Of a stretch of DNA of 10,255 nt, positions 7,726-10,255 are shown piece after piece; position 1 is the stretch's first letter; each line of letters starts with the position of its first letter. The translations under genes were made by a program, and so were the position numbers. The DNA comes from Desulfobacteraceae bacterium. GTDB taxonomy: Bacteria > Desulfobacterota > Desulfobacteria > Desulfobacterales > Desulfobacteraceae. The notes beneath the pieces were generated by a model. That model did no database searches. It was not told the origin of the DNA and saw only the letters and a program-made list of their open reading frames with translations. The stretch spans positions 1-10,255 of the forward strand of contig JAFLJU010000178.1 of assembly GCA_022712835.1 (NCBI GenBank), given 5' to 3'.

Positions 7726-8838
7726 TTAGAAACGGTTAAAGGGTCTGATAACACCTTCAATTCCCACCTTGCTTTTTAAAATTTCTTTTGCGGATTGGGC
7801 CTCCTGTTCCAGTGAATAAGCCCCTATCCTCACAAGGTACCAGGTAATATGATTGGGTCTTGTCAGCTCAAGAATCCTTGCCTGATATCCGTGGCGCTCA
7901 AGTTTTTTGAACATGTCAACAGCATTATCTTGTACCTGATAGGCACCGGTTTGGAGTTCATAAATACCCCCTGGGGAGGATACCGGTTGTGAAATCACGG
8001 GCGCTTCAACCGAAGATGGGGTCAAAGCTTTTCGAGCTATGGTTTTGGAAGATATTTTCCAGGAAAGTGGCTCCTTTTTTTCCACATGTGATACCGGAAT
8101 TTGCGCTACTTCCGATGATTCCTTTTGAACTTTCTGGGGTGGGATATCTGCTTTCTTGACTTTTGGTTTTTTGACCTCTGGTTTTTTGATTTCTGGGGTT
8201 GGAACGTCTTCAAGCATCAACCCTTCAAGCACCAACCCTTCAAGTTGCTCTTTGGCATAAGCCTGATCAGGATCAACTAAAATCGCTTGCTCATAGGCAA
8301 TTTTTGCTTTTTGGGGCTGGTTCATATTCCCATGCAAATCTCCTTTTAGACAACGCGCCAGATAAAAATCAGGTGATAATTCAAGAGTTTTAATAACGTC
8401 CTGGAGACTTTTTTCATAATCTTTTAGCTCAACCCTGCAGATGGCTCTGTTGAAATAGGCAAAATGATTTTCTGGGGACTGGGAGATTTCCTTGTCATAA
8501 TTTGCGATGGCTTTGGAATACTCTTTTTTATAATACCAGGCCACCCCAAGATTGCTGTATAACCCTTTTAAATCAGGCACTATCTGCTTTACCTGTTCAA
8601 AATCATCTATGGCCTCATCATATCGGTTCAATTTCATATAGGCCACCCCGCGATTTTTAAATGCATCAGGATTCTCTGGTGCCATTTCCAGAAGGGCCGT
8701 AAAAACATCAACGGCCTCCTGATTTTTTTCCTGCTTTAAAAGGTTAACCCCATTTTCAAATATTTCTCTTTCGGTTGCTGCAAACGCGGGCAGATTCAGA
8801 CAGACGGCAATAACAATTATAAAAAAGATTTTGTTCAA
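7726..8838 (-). CDS. Exported TPR protein with C-terminal SPOR domain
   Basis: A 370-residue protein predicted to be exported. Residues 1-20 form a signal peptide (NK, a hydrophobic core, then LPAFA) with a likely signal peptidase I site near residue 20; no lipobox cysteine is present. About five tetratricopeptide repeats follow at residues 27-193, each ending in a P-x-N/D/L turn such as APENPDAF. A Lys/Pro-rich linker (about 194-285, with KKPEVKKPKVKK) leads to a SPOR domain at 290-370 (YELQTGAYQVQDNA, then WYLVRIGAYSLEQEA). SPOR domains bind denuded glycan strands of peptidoglycan, mainly at division sites, so a periplasmic, cell-wall-bound scaffold is inferred. The start is TTG at 8838, chosen because GGAG lies 7 bases upstream and the signal peptide begins there; no ATG fits. 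It is the first gene of the cluster with the transporter, rsmG and HD-GYP genes. Confidence 0.9.
   Translation of the reverse strand: MNKIFFIIVIAVCLNLPAFAATEREIFENGVNLLKQEKNQEAVDVFTALLEMAPENPDAFKNRGVAYMKLNRYDEAIDDFEQVKQIVPDLKGLYSNLGVAWYYKKEYSKAIANYDKEISQSPENHFAYFNRAICRVELKDYEKSLQDVIKTLELSPDFYLARCLKGDLHGNMNQPQKAKIAYEQAILVDPDQAYAKEQLEGLVLEGLMLEDVPTPEIKKPEVKKPKVKKADIPPQKVQKESSEVAQIPVSHVEKKEPLSWKISSKTIARKALTPSSVEAPVISQPVSSPGGIYELQTGAYQVQDNAVDMFKKLERHGYQARILELTRPNHITWYLVRIGAYSLEQEAQSAKEILKSKVGIEGVIRPFNRF
8161..8247 (-). repeat. Short tandem repeats inside the TPR-SPOR linker
   Basis: Two adjacent 15-base units (8208-8222 and 8223-8237) differ at one base, and a partial third copy follows (8238-8247). 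They encode the pentapeptide pattern LEGLV, LEGLM, LEDVP. Just downstream in the gene, a KKPxV pattern is repeated in the protein (8161-8195). The units keep the frame, so gain or loss of copies would only change linker length. Confidence 0.7.
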
Positions 8839-8845
8839 TCGGACA

Positions 8846-8849
8846 CTCC
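8846..8849 (-). promoter_or_regulatory. Ribosome binding site that supports a TTG start
   Basis: GGAG on the minus strand, 7 bases before the TTG at 8838. It decides the start of the TPR-SPOR gene: the signal peptide begins directly at this TTG and no ATG start is available in that frame nearby. Confidence 0.7.
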
Positions 8850-8881
8850 AAAATTAAAGATCAATTCCCAGGGAAAAAGGC

Positions 8882-8910
8882 ATTCTAATAAAAGGAACCG
8901 CGAAACACAA
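8882..8910 (-). promoter_or_regulatory. Candidate promoter of the four-gene cluster
   Basis: On the minus strand TTGTGT (8905-8910) and TAGAAT (8882-8887) are separated by 17 bases. The -10 matches the sigma70 consensus at five of six positions; the -35 only at three. The distance to the TTG start is about 43 bases. It would drive TPR-SPOR, the nucleoside transporter, rsmG and the HD-GYP gene. Consensus match by eye only. Confidence 0.4.
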
Positions 8911-8999
8911 TAAAAAAAGGTTAAAATAAGAATTGAAAAACCGTTCCGGCTTTCCTGAAAGCGTTCCTTTCTTTTTCCATCCCCACCCTTAAATAATAG

Positions 9000-9083
9000 T
9001 AGACAACCCAAAACTGTTCTGCTATGAATAGAATCGAATCAATACAGCAAATAAAAAAAAACGATAGACAACCCCAACTCTTT
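9000..9083 (+). repeat. Spaced direct repeat TAGACAACCC upstream of the DruA-like gene
   Basis: TAGACAACCC occurs at 9000-9009 and again at 9065-9074, 65 bases apart, each followed by an A/C-rich run and then CT. The copies lie 60-135 bases before the DruA-like start. They could be regulator sites or part of an element end. No inverted copy was found beyond the gene, which argues against simple terminal inverted repeats. Confidence 0.5.
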
Positions 9084-9134
9084 TTGCTAAAGGTAGCATT
9101 GAACCACTGACACCATTGTAAGGAAAACCAGACA

Positions 9135-10079
9135 ATGCTCAAACAAAACAGCCCTATGACAACTTGTTGCGGCCGGCCGATCAACAACGAGGAAGTCACC
9201 CAAATCCAGGAAACAGTTAAGCTATTCGGAAATTTAAGCCGAAAAGAACTCACGAATACGATCTGCGAACACCTAGAATGGCGAACACCATCGGGCACCA
9301 ATAAATTGGATGCCTGCCTAAAAATGCTCAAGGAATTTGAAAAAAAAGGGCTTTTACATCTTCCAGCAAAAAAACAGCAATCAAAACCAAAGAAATCCCA
9401 AATCATTTTTTCAAGCGCAACCGATGCGACCCCTTGCATCTCAGGCAGTCTCAAAGAAATCGGCCCAATTGAAATCCACCAGGCCTCCACCCGAACACAA
9501 GTCAAACTCTGGAATGAATACATGGCCAGATATCATTATCTTGGGTACCATCGGCCCTTTGGATATGCCATGCGATACACCATTCAAAACGAAGAATATC
9601 CCCTGGGTTGCATTCTTTTTTCCGGAGCTGCCAAATCCATTGGCATCCGAGACCAATGGATAGGTTGGAATCCAAACCAAAGACTCCAGAATCTTGCCTG
9701 GGTGGTGAACAACACACGATTCCTGATCTTTCCCTGGGTAAATGTTAAAAACCTGGCAAGTCACGTTCTGGGCAGAATCGGGCGCCGAATCGGTCGGGAT
9801 TGGGTTGAACGATGGGGATTTCACCCGGTGCTAATGGAGACATTCGTAGACCCGGAACACTATCAGGGAACTTGTTATAAAGCCGCAAACTGGACAGACC
9901 TGGGTCTTACCACCGGAAAAGGGCTTGTCAGGCCCCAAAAGACCTACCACACAAGCCCCAAAAAACTATTTGTCCGGCCACTGATAAATAATTTCCGCAA
10001 TGTCTTGATTGAACAAAAAACCAACCTGGGACCAGGGGCATTGAGCAAGCACGCCACCCCATTAGATCGTTGCGGATAA
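9135..10079 (+). CDS. DruA-like protein (DUF4338 family), solitary
   Basis: A 314-residue protein of the family named after DruA of the Druantia anti-phage system. Many members stand alone and are often numerous in a genome, and their biochemical activity is not firmly known. Seen: an N-terminal CCGRPI motif (11-16), a helical segment of the form LSRKELTNTICEHLEWRTPSG (about 34-54), then LLHLP (73-77). The core follows: YHYLGYHRPFG (133-143), RDQWIGW (172-178), VVNNTRFLIFPWV (190-202), NLASHVLG (206-213), ETFVD (235-239), YQGTCYKAANW (243-253) and LGLTTGKG (256-263). Length and order are complete, so it looks intact. The ATG at 9135 has AAGGA about 10 bases upstream; a second ATG at codon 8 lacks a ribosome site. 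It is the first plus-strand gene, divergent from the cluster. No DruE-type helicase or other Druantia gene is visible, so defence is not established; a mobile-element origin is the main alternative. Confidence 0.88.
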   Translation: MLKQNSPMTTCCGRPINNEEVTQIQETVKLFGNLSRKELTNTICEHLEWRTPSGTNKLDACLKMLKEFEKKGLLHLPAKKQQSKPKKSQIIFSSATDATPCISGSLKEIGPIEIHQASTRTQVKLWNEYMARYHYLGYHRPFGYAMRYTIQNEEYPLGCILFSGAAKSIGIRDQWIGWNPNQRLQNLAWVVNNTRFLIFPWVNVKNLASHVLGRIGRRIGRDWVERWGFHPVLMETFVDPEHYQGTCYKAANWTDLGLTTGKGLVRPQKTYHTSPKKLFVRPLINNFRNVLIEQKTNLGPGALSKHATPLDRCG

Positions 10080-10132
10080 AAACAGGCCTTAGAGCAAACC
10101 ATAATTATTTTATCATAACCCAACATAGCAAA

Positions 10133-10138
10133 AAGGAG
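10133..10138 (+). promoter_or_regulatory. Ribosome binding site of the right-edge gene
   Basis: AAGGAG, 7 bases before the ATG at 10146. It supports that start although only a short part of the gene is visible. Confidence 0.7.
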
Positions 10139-10145
10139 ATCACCC

Positions 10146-10255
10146 ATGAAAAAAGGCATTTATTACTTATTTGCCCTTTTGTTGTGCAGCCTTCCGGTTC
10201 TTGGAAGCGCATCCCAGATAACCATTTTTGACAATCAGAAAAACAATACCGCCAA
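10146..10255 (+). CDS. N-terminal part of an exported protein, cut by window edge
   Basis: The first 36 codons of an open frame that runs off the right end. Residues 1-22 form a signal peptide: MKKG, a hydrophobic core YYLFALLLCSL, then a likely signal peptidase I site around LGSAS. The mature start reads SQITIFDNQKNN. The cysteine in the core is not in a lipobox position that convinces me. The frame starts 66 bases after the DruA-like stop codon, on the same strand, with a strong AAGGAG site. No terminator lies between, so the two could share a transcript, but a separate promoter is equally possible. No family can be named from this much sequence. Confidence 0.75.
   Translation, partial: MKKGIYYLFALLLCSLPVLGSASQITIFDNQKNNTA

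Larger units (their letters stand above)
8839..9134. other. Divergent intergenic region between TPR-SPOR and DruA-like genes
   Basis: About 296 bases, AT-rich, with several A-runs including nine A at 9053-9061. It holds the cluster promoter candidate on the minus strand, a 6-bp palindromic stem GCTTTC-CT-GAAAGC (8949-8962) flanked by two CGTTCC copies, and the TAGACAACCC direct repeat. No gene was recognised: the long minus frame that crosses it is mainly a shadow of the DruA-like gene. Confidence 0.6.

Noticed and set aside
8921..9523. 200-codon open frame on the minus strand overlapping the DruA-like gene
   Set aside because: Its larger part is antisense to well-conserved DruA-family coding sequence, it has no recognisable domain, and its composition (rich in Phe, Ser, Cys) is typical of a shadow frame.
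9000..10145. A bounded insertion sequence around the DruA-like gene
   Set aside because: No terminal inverted repeat pair or target-site duplication could be found by eye on the two sides.

Overview
The window looks like a chromosomal piece of a Gram-negative, AT-leaning bacterium. The style of the proteins suggests a sulfate-reducing Desulfobacterota (Desulfobacteraceae-like) host: a bacterial-type IleRS, HD-GYP signalling, a TPR/SPOR envelope protein, a DruA-family protein and SBP/DUF4214 remnants. The taxonomic guess is inference from overall feel, not from a search. Most genes lie on the minus strand.

Layout. (1) 1-2668, minus: ileS, isoleucyl-tRNA synthetase, running off the left edge without its C-terminus. 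It has a good Shine-Dalgarno site and a candidate sigma70-type promoter. (2) 2916-3557, minus: a decayed gene. Its first part is an amino-acid-type periplasmic solute-binding protein interrupted by in-frame TGA and TAG codons. Its last part is a DUF4214-like tail, so it looks like a chimeric relic. (3) 3599-4357, minus: a six-helix membrane protein built of three YrhK-like repeats. (4) 4358-4752: a 395-bp non-coding stretch with two small inverted repeats. (5) 4753-8838, minus: a compact four-gene cluster, transcribed TPR-SPOR lipid-envelope/periplasmic protein -> CNT nucleoside transporter -> rsmG (16S rRNA G527 methyltransferase) -> HD-GYP domain protein, with gaps of 42, 10 and 23 bp. It is probably one transcript from a candidate promoter at about 8882-8910. 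(6) 8839-9134: a divergent intergenic region with a spaced direct repeat. (7) 9135-10079, plus: a solitary DruA-like (DUF4338) protein. (8) 10146-10255, plus: the first 36 codons of an exported protein, cut by the right edge.

How the genes relate. Left and centre are housekeeping (tRNA charging, rRNA methylation) mixed with nucleoside uptake and signalling. The right edge and the 2.9-3.6 kb relic have an accessory character. No tRNA, rRNA, CRISPR array or clearly bounded insertion sequence was seen. The most interesting items are the chimeric SBP/DUF4214 relic with two recoding-like stops, the stand-alone DruA protein with repeats upstream, and the HD-GYP protein lacking the lysine of its HDxGK motif.
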